This document shows positions 15,097 to 24,246 of a stretch of DNA of 64,000 bases, one piece after another (position 1 is the stretch's first letter; each line of letters begins with the position of its first letter). A program made the position numbers and the translations under genes. Source of the DNA: Gangjinia marincola (GTDB lineage Bacteria > Bacteroidota > Bacteroidia > Flavobacteriales > Flavobacteriaceae); assembly GCF_039523415.1 (NCBI RefSeq), contig NZ_BAAAFG010000016.1, positions 1 to 64,000 of the forward strand, in the 5' to 3' direction. The notes beneath the pieces were generated by a model. The model worked only from the letters and a program-made list of their open reading frames with translations. It did not search any database and had not been told where the DNA came from.

Positions 15097-15171
15097 CGGG
15101 TAGTAGCTTAGTCCGGTTAAAGTGCTGGTCTGGGGGACCAGAGATCGGAGGTTCGAATCCTCTCTACCCGA
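15097..15171 (+). tRNA. tRNA-Pro (anticodon GGG)
   Basis: A full cloverleaf can be drawn. The acceptor stem CGGGTAG pairs with CTACCCG. The D arm is GCTT with AAGT. The anticodon stem CTGGT/ACCAG holds the loop CTGGGGG, giving anticodon GGG. The T arm is GGAGG with CCTCT around TTCGAAT. The discriminator is A; CCA is not encoded. It lies at the right end of the tandem array and is the only complete tRNA in it, so it is probably the cell's source of this isoacceptor unless another copy exists elsewhere. Confidence 0.92.
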
Positions 15172-15178
15172 CACTCAC

Positions 15179-15214
15179 AATCCATTCGTCAATTGGCGGA
15201 TGGATTTTTGTTTT
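15179..15214 (+). terminator. Terminator of the tRNA-Pro transcript
   Basis: A 12-bp stem (AATCCATTCGTC with GGCGGATGGATT, two G-U pairs) with an AATT loop is followed by TTTTGTTTTG. It lies eight bases after the tRNA. Confidence 0.8.
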
Positions 15215-15351
15215 GATAACGCATAAAGCAATAGCTTTAGAATGGCTAAAAATGTAGGATCACTGTAGTAGGAGGCACCTCTTAAAACTTCACTAAATAT
15301 CTACCTAGATCACAAGTATTTGCGTTATTTAGACCCAGTCTTATCACGTGT

Positions 15352-17427
15352 ATGAAGTTTTATCACGCTAGTGTTCTCTTACTGCTATTAATTTGGAACG
15401 TCTGTTTTTCACAAACAGACTCCCTGCGGGTTGCCCAAGACTCCCTTAAACAGGTGATCATAAAATCCAATACCATCCCGATTAAATTAAAATACGCAAC
15501 TGAGTCTGTTAGTTTGTTAACTACCGCACAGCTCAATCAAAATAATGGGTATGACGTTTCACAGGTGCTCAACCAAGTTCCCGGGATCTTTATGCAGTCT
15601 GGCGCGCTCAATACTAACCGCATTAGCATACGTGGGATTGGTGCCCGCAATTCTTTTGGAACCGTGGGAATCAGAGCGTATTTTGGAGACATCCCACTCA
15701 CTAATGGCAACGCAGAGTCTGCCGTAGAAGATTTTGAGCTGGCTTCGGTTTCGTCAATTGAGGTCTACAAAGGACCTTCTGCCAGTAGTTACGGCGTAGG
15801 TTTAGGTGGTACGCTTCTGCTTCAGCCAATCTATAAAAAAAGTAATGGCACCTCACTCACCACCACAGGAACCTTTGGGAGTTTTGGGTTAGAAAGAGCC
15901 GTGGCACTCCTTCAGTATAAAAAAGAAAAGGTCAACCTTAATCTAATCGCCAGTAGACAAGAGGCAGAAGGTTATAGAGAGAACAACACCTACGATCGTC
16001 TTACACTCACCACAACCGGTAAACTTAAGCTCACTGAGCAACACAGCCTAAGCGTAATTTCTAGTTTAATCAACTTAACCGCGTTTATTCCAAGTTCACT
16101 TTCTGCTACCAACTTGGCAGAAAATCCCACTCAGGCAGCCTTTACCTGGGGAAATGCTCAGGGATTTGAAGACAGCAACTACTTCTTGATCGGGACGACC
16201 TGGGACTATTCGTTGACGCCAAACCAGACTATCGTCACCAGTGTATTTGGCACAAACCGCACGAACTATGAACCACGGCCGTTCAATATTCTGGATGAAA
16301 ACAGCCATACCTATGGCGTGCGCAGCCGATACTTGTTCACTAAAAAGAACCTGAGTTGGACCATGGGCGCAGAACTATTTAGAGAAAACTACGATCAGGT
16401 CACCTATCAAAACCTGTATGAGGAGTTCCCCGCAGGAACCGGAAGCGTGAAAGGCAGCCTGCTCGACCAATTTAGTGAGATTCGCTATAATAATAACGCT
16501 TTCGCGGAAGTCAATATAAACCTAACCGAAAAGCTCATTCTTTCTGGCGGAATCAACCTCAACAAAACCTCTTACGAGATCGAAAACAAAACAACGACCG
16601 AAGTACTGGAATACGATTTTGACTATATCTTATCCCCGAAGCTGGGGCTAAATTATTCAGTAAATCCGCAAACTGTTTTTTATGGCAATGTTTCACACGG
16701 CTTCTCCCCTCCTACTTCTGAAGAAACCCTTCTTCCGCAAGGTTCATTTAATCCTGATATTTCACCAGAGCGAGGTTGGAATCTGGAGCTGGGCACCAGC
16801 CTGTCGCTGCTAAAAAGTAAGCTTAATCTAACCGCATCTGTATATCGACTTTGGGTTGATGATTTGTTGGTTAGTCGGCGAACTGCGCTGGATGAAGCCT
16901 TTGCGATTAATGCCGGTCAAACTTTGCATACGGGCATTGAAACATTAGTTAATCTCAATGTACTAAATACTCCTAGTTGGGAGGTATCTCCTATGGCTTC
17001 TGCCGCATTCTACTTGTATGAGTTTGAAGATTTTCAAGAAATTGTGGGAGAGGAACTGATCAACTATAATGGGAATCAGCTCACAGGAGTGCCACAAGGG
17101 GTATATAACGTGTCAACTCAGTTTAAACATGCTTCTGGGATATTTGGAAATGTAGTGCTTCAGCATGTGGGTGAGATTCCGGTGAATGATATGAATACGG
17201 TATTTTCTGATTCCTATAGCTTAATCAACACAAGGCTTAATTATAAAAGAGAAGTTTCTAAGCCGATCGATGTAGTGGTTTTTTTCGGCATCAATAATAT
17301 GTTTGATACCAATTATGTTTCCCAGCTGCAAGTAAATGCCAGAGGCTTTGGCGGTAACGAACCCAGGTATTTTTATCCCGGTCTACCAAGAAATTATTAC
17401 GTTGGAATTCAAGTCTCATTGAACTAA
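15352..17427 (+). CDS. TonB-dependent outer-membrane receptor
   Basis: The protein has 691 aa and a signal peptide ending near residue 20 (NVCFSQ). The plug domain spans about 45-160 (YDVSQVLNQVPGIFMQSGAL, ISIRGIGARNSFG, then SIEVYKGPSASSYGVGLGGT). The rest is a 22-strand barrel with alternating aromatic strands, ending in NYYVGIQVSLN, which has the terminal aromatic-hydrophobic pattern used for barrel assembly. There is no SusD partner or N-terminal carboxypeptidase-like domain, so it resembles siderophore, haem or vitamin receptors rather than SusC. The substrate cannot be read from the sequence. It follows the tRNA by 180 bases. Confidence 0.9.
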   Translation: MKFYHASVLLLLLIWNVCFSQTDSLRVAQDSLKQVIIKSNTIPIKLKYATESVSLLTTAQLNQNNGYDVSQVLNQVPGIFMQSGALNTNRISIRGIGARNSFGTVGIRAYFGDIPLTNGNAESAVEDFELASVSSIEVYKGPSASSYGVGLGGTLLLQPIYKKSNGTSLTTTGTFGSFGLERAVALLQYKKEKVNLNLIASRQEAEGYRENNTYDRLTLTTTGKLKLTEQHSLSVISSLINLTAFIPSSLSATNLAENPTQAAFTWGNAQGFEDSNYFLIGTTWDYSLTPNQTIVTSVFGTNRTNYEPRPFNILDENSHTYGVRSRYLFTKKNLSWTMGAELFRENYDQVTYQNLYEEFPAGTGSVKGSLLDQFSEIRYNNNAFAEVNINLTEKLILSGGINLNKTSYEIENKTTTEVLEYDFDYILSPKLGLNYSVNPQTVFYGNVSHGFSPPTSEETLLPQGSFNPDISPERGWNLELGTSLSLLKSKLNLTASVYRLWVDDLLVSRRTALDEAFAINAGQTLHTGIETLVNLNVLNTPSWEVSPMASAAFYLYEFEDFQEIVGEELINYNGNQLTGVPQGVYNVSTQFKHASGIFGNVVLQHVGEIPVNDMNTVFSDSYSLINTRLNYKREVSKPIDVVVFFGINNMFDTNYVSQLQVNARGFGGNEPRYFYPGLPRNYYVGIQVSLN

Positions 17428-17429
17428 AA

Positions 17430-17460
17430 AACCTCTGCAAATAGTAAACTTACAGAGGTT
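17430..17460. terminator. Bidirectional terminator between convergent genes
   Basis: AACCTCTG (17430-17437) pairs with CAGAGGTT (17453-17460). On the reverse strand the stem is followed by a run of six T, so it ends the 17482-20365 transcript; for the TonB receptor it is weaker. Confidence 0.7.
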
Positions 17461-17481
17461 TAGTAAATTACACTACGATCT

Positions 17482-19023
17482 TTAATTCCCTAGATTTAGT
17501 TTCTCCAGGTGTAATTGTACTGTTTTATCTTTTTTGTTGTATTCTACTAACATCACACTACCAAGTTTACCCGGTAAGACTCTCATATCAACTGTACCAT
17601 TGGATTTATTTAAATACATTTTATCTTGAGATAAATTACCGTCATTATAGATCACTGTTTTAAGCGCGAATTTATTTCGTTCTCCTTTTAAACGCTCATA
17701 ATCAATAAATGTGCTGTAAAATCTATCATTCGTTATATCACGTTGAGTAAATTCAAAATCAAATGCCCCGATTGTTTTTAAAATGTGTGCATTAAATTGA
17801 GGAGAACCAAAATCAAACACACTAGGTGCTCTAGACTTACCTTTTTCAAATACCTTAACATCTTCTAACTTAAACGTATTATCAAACTTAAATACAGCTG
17901 CATTCGTAATTGTTAATTGAGTCAAAGGTGTTTGTGAATTGCCCCCTCCAAGTACTAAGCTTGCAATACCAGCTGCACTTGCAGTTTTTCTATAGCGCTC
18001 ACCAATAGCGTAATAACTTCCATCATTAGTTCGTACGATATCGTGAAAATAGATATATCCACGCTTCTTCTTCTTTCCATCAATAGAAGAAGGCATTTTA
18101 GGATCAATTTCATTTTCCCAACTAATTTTAGAATCTCTTAGCACCGTTCCATCGAGATTAAATGTCTCAGCAAATAAACCCGCACTCTTATCTGAAAAAA
18201 TCTTAGCTCCGTTTTCAAAATACTCTCCCAGTACAACCAATTTTTTTTCATCGGTTAAGAAGGCGTTCGTCACCAATCTTGGATTGTCATTTCGCTCAAA
18301 CTTACTTTCAAATAACATTTTACCGTTATCAATATCGATTACGATTACACGATAATCAATTTTCTTAGATGCATTGGATTTTCGACTTCCCTCAAGTGCG
18401 ACAACAACTTCTTCATTGGCTTCGATAGGGTTAATCGTGTAAATCAGTTTATCTTCTAACGGAGAATTATATTCCCACGATGAATTACCATCTGTGGCAA
18501 CGTATTTTAAGGAGTAACCAATTTTCTTGTTATCTTTCACATAATTCACCAAAAATCCTTTGTTGTCGACCGGAAATAACATGTTAAAAGAACCTGTTTG
18601 CTCCATCATCGCAAGATATTTTAATTCTTTACTAGTAAGCGGGATATCAATATCTTCTTTTTGATTGGCCTTTCTGTCAAAAGTGATTACTTTTAAGAAT
18701 TTCTCTTTTTTGTTTGCCAGTGCAAAAATCAATGCCTGATTATTGAATTTACTATCTACCAAATAGGTGCGTTTATCATCTATATAAGATTTTTTAGCGA
18801 CTTCATTAAGTGAGTTATCAATGACTTCAATGGCGAACTCGCGCTGCCCCTTTTTAAGTCTATCAACTTCGTAGAAAAAATAATATCCATCCACATCATT
18901 TTGGTTGTCAAGCATCACACCAGAATTTCTTACTTCAAACTGAGTGATTTCATTAATTGTTTTTTCTTGAGCTGTCATAAACAGAGAAGAAAAAAGGAAT
19001 AAAAAAACGTACTTCTTGATCAT
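17482..19023 (-). CDS. Secreted protein of unknown function
   Basis: The protein has 513 aa with a signal peptide ending near residue 18 (LFMTAQ). The body is beta-rich with regularly spaced YRVIVIDIDNGKMLFESKF and GSYYAIGERYRKTASAAG stretches, suggesting a beta-propeller-like fold that reads out parameters along a chain. A Gly-rich AAGIASLVLGGGNS loop is unusual. It belongs to a family of flavobacterial hypothetical proteins that I cannot name confidently. It lies 13 bases behind the M48 peptidase gene, so the two are one transcript. Confidence 0.75.
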   Translation of the reverse strand: MIKKYVFLFLFSSLFMTAQEKTINEITQFEVRNSGVMLDNQNDVDGYYFFYEVDRLKKGQREFAIEVIDNSLNEVAKKSYIDDKRTYLVDSKFNNQALIFALANKKEKFLKVITFDRKANQKEDIDIPLTSKELKYLAMMEQTGSFNMLFPVDNKGFLVNYVKDNKKIGYSLKYVATDGNSSWEYNSPLEDKLIYTINPIEANEEVVVALEGSRKSNASKKIDYRVIVIDIDNGKMLFESKFERNDNPRLVTNAFLTDEKKLVVLGEYFENGAKIFSDKSAGLFAETFNLDGTVLRDSKISWENEIDPKMPSSIDGKKKKRGYIYFHDIVRTNDGSYYAIGERYRKTASAAGIASLVLGGGNSQTPLTQLTITNAAVFKFDNTFKLEDVKVFEKGKSRAPSVFDFGSPQFNAHILKTIGAFDFEFTQRDITNDRFYSTFIDYERLKGERNKFALKTVIYNDGNLSQDKMYLNKSNGTVDMRVLPGKLGSVMLVEYNKKDKTVQLHLEKLNLGN

Positions 19024-19036
19024 AGGTATTAGGGTT

Positions 19037-20365
19037 TTAATTTTCTAAACATTTAGTGTTTTCGCCATTATCGCGATTATACTGCTGACACAATAAGGTA
19101 GCAATGGTTTTAATTTCTGTAATTTCCAGGTTATGAATGAATAGACGTATTTGATTAAGCATCAATTCATCAGACATGTCGTTTTTTTGAGGAACATATT
19201 TACCTAATTCATGATTTAATCTGGCATGATATATTGTTTCAAACACTAGAATCAATTTATCCTTAAAATAGGCCTCTGAGATTAAATTTTCAGACCTATA
19301 TTTTGATAACAAATAGATAGAAAGATCTAAGAATTTAAAGTCAATTGTGAAATCAATGGTGTGATGAAGTGTAATCTCCCTCACATCAGCCAATGTGCGC
19401 TGAGCTAAGAGATCACTGTTATTACTTTTTACGTTAAATGTTTTTTTAAGAAATTCTAAGCGCTCTTTAATTTCAGGATGCGTTTTTAGGGTATCCTTCC
19501 TTAATGAAAAATCATCCACCTCATCCTCAAGATCAAATAAGGAAGACTTTTCTTCTGCTAACCACTTATCTTTAAAAGGCAATTTTCGAAAATTGAATCG
19601 TTTTTTCAATTGAGGATCGTGGTCAAAGAGAACATCATCTTCTATTTCAAGTCTTTCCAAGGCAGATAAAGCAGCAGACTGGTTATACTTAGTTTTTGAT
19701 AAAAGTAAAAAACCAAGTGAGTCCGCTTCTTTTTCAGATTGGATTGTTCTATTGATGAATTCTACTCCAATATCATCCATCATTGACATAACGCCCCTTG
19801 TCACTCCGTATTTCTTGCGCCTAATGTTCTTTAAACGTTCTTTGGTTGATTTAGAATGCAAGGTATTTACATAGTTAGTCAACTTCTTCTTGTTATGTTC
19901 CAATTGATAATGAGCGATTTCATGGGCGACAATAAAAGCCAGTTCATCCTCACTCTCTATATAATTGAAGAGTGCAAGATTTAAATGAAAAAGACCATTG
20001 CCGTAACAAGCTGCGTTTGGAATAGTACTATTTTTCACTAAAAAAGTGAGGTCTTTGGCGTTAATTTCAGCATTATTTTTAGCAATTTCATTGATAACAT
20101 TATCTAAAGAAAAATCAATCGTGGCGTTGAAATAAAAAGCGCTATCCTCAACACTTTCAACAAATCCTGCATAAAGTTCCTTGTATTTTTTCTTGATCTT
20201 CTTAGCGTTTTTTCCTTGAATATTAGATAAGTAAGACTCATGGAGCGTCTCTAGCTTATCTTCAAAGAGATCAAAGTCATTAGGATGATATTGATTTTGA
20301 GCTGAGATTTTAATCCCGTAAAAGAATAAAAGAGGGAAAAGTATGAATAGAATGTTGTTTCTCAA
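19037..20365 (-). CDS. M48-family metallopeptidase, secreted
   Basis: The protein has 442 aa with a signal peptide ending near residue 22. The zinc motif HEIAH is at 148-152, and the third ligand is probably in SEKEADSLGF near 215, as in M48 peptidases of the BepA/Oma1/LoiP type. No membrane segments follow, so it is periplasmic. It is first in a two-gene transcript with the 513-aa secreted protein. A periplasmic quality-control role is by analogy only. Confidence 0.85.
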   Translation of the reverse strand: MRNNILFILFPLLFFYGIKISAQNQYHPNDFDLFEDKLETLHESYLSNIQGKNAKKIKKKYKELYAGFVESVEDSAFYFNATIDFSLDNVINEIAKNNAEINAKDLTFLVKNSTIPNAACYGNGLFHLNLALFNYIESEDELAFIVAHEIAHYQLEHNKKKLTNYVNTLHSKSTKERLKNIRRKKYGVTRGVMSMMDDIGVEFINRTIQSEKEADSLGFLLLSKTKYNQSAALSALERLEIEDDVLFDHDPQLKKRFNFRKLPFKDKWLAEEKSSLFDLEDEVDDFSLRKDTLKTHPEIKERLEFLKKTFNVKSNNSDLLAQRTLADVREITLHHTIDFTIDFKFLDLSIYLLSKYRSENLISEAYFKDKLILVFETIYHARLNHELGKYVPQKNDMSDELMLNQIRLFIHNLEITEIKTIATLLCQQYNRDNGENTKCLEN

Positions 20366-20486
20366 TTAACAAGATTTTAAGATTTGCAAAGATAACAGCA
20401 TCTTTGAATTTCGCAATAAAAAAGAAGTAGTCCTATACCACCTTAATGTTGATCAAATAATATGTATTTTTAAGTCAAAATTTATC

Positions 20487-21599
20487 ATGAAAAAATTCTG
20501 CTTTATTTTTTTCGTATGCACTTTGATTGCCTGCGCCCAGCGCGAAAAAGAAAATGATGTGCCACTCACTACCGCCAATTATGATCACGAAATAGTTGTA
20601 GATGGACTAAATATCCCATGGGGAATGACGTTTTTACCTAATGGTGACCTGCTTGTTACAGAAAAAACAGGTGAGCTCATTCGGTTTGATGGCCAAAAGA
20701 AAGCTATGATAACGGGCGTGCCACAAGTTTACGTGAGAGGCCAGGGAGGGCTATTAGATATCGCCCTACATCCAGATTATAAAAATAATGGCTGGTTGTA
20801 CCTTACCTATGCATCTGACGATGGTGAAGAAAAAGGTGGTCACACCGCACTCATGAGAGCCAAACTTGAGAATAATACCCTAGTCGAAAAGGAAGTACTT
20901 TATAAAGCTTCTCCCAACACTACTAAAGGTCAACATTTTGGAAGCCGAATCGTATTTGACAACAAAGGTTACCTATATTTCTCCATCGGTGAACGCGGAG
21001 CTAGGGATGTAAATCCACAAGATATTACCCGCGATGGCGGAAAAATTTACCGTTTAAATGACGATGGTAGCATCCCAAAAGACAATCCATTTTACGATCA
21101 GGCAGATGCGAAAAAAGCCATTTATTCCTATGGGCATCGCAATCCGCAGGGAATGGACAAACACCCTGAAAGCGGCAAAATCTGGCTGCATGAGCATGGT
21201 CCGCGAGGCGGAGACGAAATCAATATCGTAGAAAAAGGCGAAAACTACGGCTGGCCCGTCATCACCTACGGGATTAACTATAGCGGTACTGAAATTACAG
21301 ACCAAACCTCAAAACCGGGTATGCAACAGCCCATCTACTATTGGATACCCTCTATCGCTCCCAGCGGAATGACCTTTGTAACTTCATCTAAATATCCCCA
21401 ACTGCAAGGCAATCTTTTGGTTGGATCTCTTAAATTTGAATATTTAGAGCATGTGGTTTTAAAGGGACAACAAGTGACGAAACGCGAAAAACTGTTGGAA
21501 GGAATTGGTCGGGTTCGTAGTGTCATCCAGGGACCAGATGGTTTTGTCTACGTAGGCGTTGAAGGAACAGGTATTGTCAAATTAATTCCAAAAAAATAA
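20487..21599 (+). CDS. PQQ-dependent aldose sugar dehydrogenase-like lipoprotein
   Basis: The protein has 370 aa with a lipobox (LIAC near residue 16). It has the six-bladed propeller pattern of soluble aldose dehydrogenases (YliI/Asd type): LNIPWGMTFLPNGDLLVTEK, GGLLDIALHPDYKNNGWLYL, HFGSRIVFD, YGHRNPQGMD, HEHGPRGGDEINIVEKGENYGWP. These motifs shape the PQQ and calcium site. It oxidises sugars in the periplasm and passes electrons on. A c-type cytochrome gene begins two bases downstream, the natural electron acceptor. Whether the cell makes PQQ cannot be seen here. Confidence 0.88.
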   Translation: MKKFCFIFFVCTLIACAQREKENDVPLTTANYDHEIVVDGLNIPWGMTFLPNGDLLVTEKTGELIRFDGQKKAMITGVPQVYVRGQGGLLDIALHPDYKNNGWLYLTYASDDGEEKGGHTALMRAKLENNTLVEKEVLYKASPNTTKGQHFGSRIVFDNKGYLYFSIGERGARDVNPQDITRDGGKIYRLNDDGSIPKDNPFYDQADAKKAIYSYGHRNPQGMDKHPESGKIWLHEHGPRGGDEINIVEKGENYGWPVITYGINYSGTEITDQTSKPGMQQPIYYWIPSIAPSGMTFVTSSKYPQLQGNLLVGSLKFEYLEHVVLKGQQVTKREKLLEGIGRVRSVIQGPDGFVYVGVEGTGIVKLIPKK

Positions 21600-21601
21600 A
21601 T

Positions 21602-22048
21602 ATGAAAGCTATATCACTGCTGCTGCTTCTATGTATGGTTGTTTCTTGCCAAGAATCCACCGCTAAGAAGAACGAAACCTTAAAAATTGGACAGAAAGAG
21701 GTTGCTATACAAAGTCCACTGGAAGAAAGCATCGCCCGGGGCGAAGAAGTCTATAATGACTTTTGCAAACAATGTCATCTACCAAACGGCAAAGGTGTGA
21801 AAAATATCTATCCGCCCTTGGCGAATTCTGATTGGCTCAAAGAGAAACGCAAAGAAAGTATTCACGCTGTTAAGTATGGACTGCAAGGTGAAATCGAGGT
21901 TAACGGTCAAACTTACAGTAACATAATGATGCCCATGGGTCTGGAAGATCAAGAGGTCGCAGATGTGATGAACTACACCATGAATAGTTGGGGCAACACT
22001 CAAGAAAGAATGGTAACTAAAGAAGAAGTCGCCGGCGTTGAAAAATAA
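21602..22048 (+). CDS. Cytochrome c lipoprotein
   Basis: The protein has 148 aa with a lipobox (VVSC near residue 16). The haem-binding motif CKQCH is at 55-59, and MMPMGLEDQEVADVMNYTMN supplies the distal Met near 112 within a class I cytochrome c fold. It is coupled to the sugar dehydrogenase upstream and overlaps anmK by 11 bases. The probable role is electron acceptor for the dehydrogenase in the periplasm. Confidence 0.9.
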   Translation: MKAISLLLLLCMVVSCQESTAKKNETLKIGQKEVAIQSPLEESIARGEEVYNDFCKQCHLPNGKGVKNIYPPLANSDWLKEKRKESIHAVKYGLQGEIEVNGQTYSNIMMPMGLEDQEVADVMNYTMNSWGNTQERMVTKEEVAGVEK

Positions 22049-23132
22049 CTCGTCTACTTCCAGCTATACCTTCATTGGCCTTATGTCTGGTACCTCACTA
22101 GATGGCCTTGATCTGGTATGCTGCACCATAGAACAACAAAATGATGTGTATTCCTACACAATCATCGCCTCAAAAGAAGTTCCCTATACACCAGAGTGGA
22201 AGAAAAAACTATCTACTGCGCCCGGGCTTTCTGCCATAGAATTACTACATCTGCATAATGAATATGGCACTTGGTTGGGTGAACAAACCAAACTATTTAT
22301 TCATGAAAAAGATCTCAAAATAGACGCGGTTTCCAGTCACGGTCACACGGTGCATCACTTGCCGGATAGTGGACTAACATTTCAGCTGGGTAGCGGCCAG
22401 CATATAGCAAATGCCTGTCAACACAGGGTGATATGTGATTTTAGAACCTTAGATGTTGCGTTATGTGGTCAAGGTGCACCCTTAGTCCCTATTGGAGACG
22501 AACTTCTTTTCTCTACCTATAATTTTTGCCTTAATCTGGGCGGAATAGCAAATGTATCCTTCAAACAAAATGAAAAACGTATAGCCTACGACATTGGTAT
22601 TGCCAATATGCTGCTTAACTATCTAAGCGAAAAGCAAGGCGAGGCCTATGATCAAGCAGGTGAATCAGCTAAATCCGGACAAATAAACCAAACTTTGCTG
22701 GAGCAACTCAATAAAATAGAGTATTACAAAAAAAACTTTCCAAAATCTACAGGGTACGAATGGTTTGCCGCTGAAATTATTCCACTGATTGAGCAGACAA
22801 AAGACAGCATTCCCAATCTGCTTCATACTTCAGTACATCATATTGCGGATCAAATCGCTGCTGAGCTGCTTCGGCATCAAACTAAAAAAACCTCAACAGT
22901 TTTGGTTACCGGCGGCGGAGCCTTTAATACCTTTTTGATAGATACGCTCCAGAAAAAAGCGGGTCATGACATTCGGTTAAAAGTGCCTAATAATGAGTTA
23001 ATTACATGCAAAGAAGCCTTAGTTTTTGCCTTGATGGGAATGCGTCGTTTAGAAGGCAAGGTTAATTGTTTGCGCAGCGTAACCGGAGCAAAACGCGATT
23101 CATGTAGCGGAGTCATCTACCAACCAGCTTAA
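22038..23132 (+). CDS. anmK: Anhydro-N-acetylmuramic acid kinase
   Basis: The protein has 364 aa, close to the family length. It has the diagnostic start IGLMSGTSLDGLDLV, then VSSHGHTVHHLP, LCGQGAPLVPIGDELLF, NLGGIANVSF and VTGGGAFNTF. The enzyme phosphorylates and opens 1,6-anhydro-MurNAc to MurNAc-6-phosphate in cell-wall recycling. The start is a TTG at 22038 inside the end of the cytochrome gene; no ATG fits before the conserved N-terminus. Overlap with cytochrome c implies coupling but no shared pathway is obvious. Confidence 0.93.
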   Translation: MKNNSSTSSYTFIGLMSGTSLDGLDLVCCTIEQQNDVYSYTIIASKEVPYTPEWKKKLSTAPGLSAIELLHLHNEYGTWLGEQTKLFIHEKDLKIDAVSSHGHTVHHLPDSGLTFQLGSGQHIANACQHRVICDFRTLDVALCGQGAPLVPIGDELLFSTYNFCLNLGGIANVSFKQNEKRIAYDIGIANMLLNYLSEKQGEAYDQAGESAKSGQINQTLLEQLNKIEYYKKNFPKSTGYEWFAAEIIPLIEQTKDSIPNLLHTSVHHIADQIAAELLRHQTKKTSTVLVTGGGAFNTFLIDTLQKKAGHDIRLKVPNNELITCKEALVFALMGMRRLEGKVNCLRSVTGAKRDSCSGVIYQPA

Positions 23133-23241
23133 ATGCTACTTATAGAATTTAGATCAGTCTTTATCGCTAAATTTTTCAGTCCCCTTTTTAGGCAATGCAA
23201 AAAAGAAAAGAGTAAAACCACATTCTCCTTAACCACGAACA

Positions 23242-23274
23242 TTTGGTTTAAACACTTCCCAATACGTACCTTTG
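23242..23274 (+). promoter_or_regulatory. Promoter of the udk transcript
   Basis: TTTG at 23242-23245 and TACCTTTG at 23267-23274 fit the Bacteroidota -33 TTTG / -7 TAnnTTTG pattern with a 21-base spacer. The udk ATG lies 17 bases after the -7 element. Confidence 0.7.
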
Positions 23275-23290
23275 AAGCAAAATAGAAGCT

Positions 23291-23899
23291 ATGCTTATCA
23301 TAGGAATCGCAGGGGGAACCGGTTGCGGAAAAACAACCGTTGTAAATCAAATCATTAAGGAACTTGATCACGATGAAGTCACGGTTATCTCTCAAGACTC
23401 CTATTATAAGGACACGAGTGAATTGTCCTATGAAGAGCGGACGAAGATTAACTTTGACCACCCAAAGTCCATTGATTTTGATCTATTGACCCTACACCTT
23501 CAAACCTTACGCCAAGGAAAACCCATAGAGCAACCGGTATATAGTTTTGCACTTCACAATAGAACAGGAGAAACAGTAACCACTCACCCTAAAAAAGTAA
23601 TTATTATTGAAGGTATTCTTATCCTCACCAATCCTGAACTTCGCAAACTCTTTGATATTAAAATATTTGTTCACACAGACAGTGACGAACGTCTTATTAG
23701 ACGGTTAAAACGGGATATTGCAGAACGAGGCAGAGACCTGGATGAAGTGCTAAACCGCTATCAATCTACTTTAAAACCTATGCATCAACAGTTTATTGAG
23801 CCTACAAAGGAGTTTGCCGATATTATCATCCCAAATAATAAATATAACAATGTAGCTGTTGATATCGTGAAGACAATCATCAACGAACGTTTAGTCTAA
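23291..23899 (+). CDS. udk: Uridine kinase
   Basis: The protein has 202 aa, family-typical. The P-loop GGTGCGKTT is at residues 8-16. SQDSYYKD near 35-42 and FDHPKSIDFDLL, then RLIRRLKRDIAERGRDLDEV, are characteristic of uridine/cytidine kinases. It phosphorylates uridine and cytidine in pyrimidine salvage. It starts a transcript with the division-protein gene and the two methylmalonyl-CoA mutase genes, an arrangement common in Flavobacteriaceae. Confidence 0.94.
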   Translation: MLIIGIAGGTGCGKTTVVNQIIKELDHDEVTVISQDSYYKDTSELSYEERTKINFDHPKSIDFDLLTLHLQTLRQGKPIEQPVYSFALHNRTGETVTTHPKKVIIIEGILILTNPELRKLFDIKIFVHTDSDERLIRRLKRDIAERGRDLDEVLNRYQSTLKPMHQQFIEPTKEFADIIIPNNKYNNVAVDIVKTIINERLV

Positions 23900-23919
23900 A
23901 CCTGTATCTTTAGGACATC

Positions 23920-24246
23920 ATGAAGCTAAAAGAACTTCGGCAGAAAAAATGGTTCAAAGTGATAAGTAACAAATACATACTTATGCTCATCATTTTTGGT
24001 ACTTGGATGTTTTTTTTAGATAGCAATAATTGGTTTATCCACCACGAACTCAATAGTGAGATAGACGACCTTAATAAAAATAAACTGTACTACCTCAATG
24101 AAATCTCAAAAGACGAGAAAACCTTGGAACGATTAGAAGATTCTGTCGGTTTAGAGCGTTTCGCGCGTGAGGAATACTACATGAAGCGAGAAAATGAAGA
24201 TATTTATATTATTGAATACGAGGATAGCCTAAAACAACGTAAATAA
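23920..24246 (+). CDS. FtsB/DivIC-family septum initiator
   Basis: The protein has 108 aa with a single membrane segment near residues 19-36 (YILMLIIFGTWMFFLD). It is followed by a coiled coil (LNSEIDDLNKNKLYYLNEISKDEKTLERL) and the conserved end RFAREEYYMKRENEDIYI. This is the DivIC/FtsB layout; the protein bridges FtsL and FtsQ-like partners in the division complex. It ends directly before the mutase small subunit, with adjacent stop and start codons. Confidence 0.9.
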   Translation: MKLKELRQKKWFKVISNKYILMLIIFGTWMFFLDSNNWFIHHELNSEIDDLNKNKLYYLNEISKDEKTLERLEDSVGLERFAREEYYMKRENEDIYIIEYEDSLKQRK

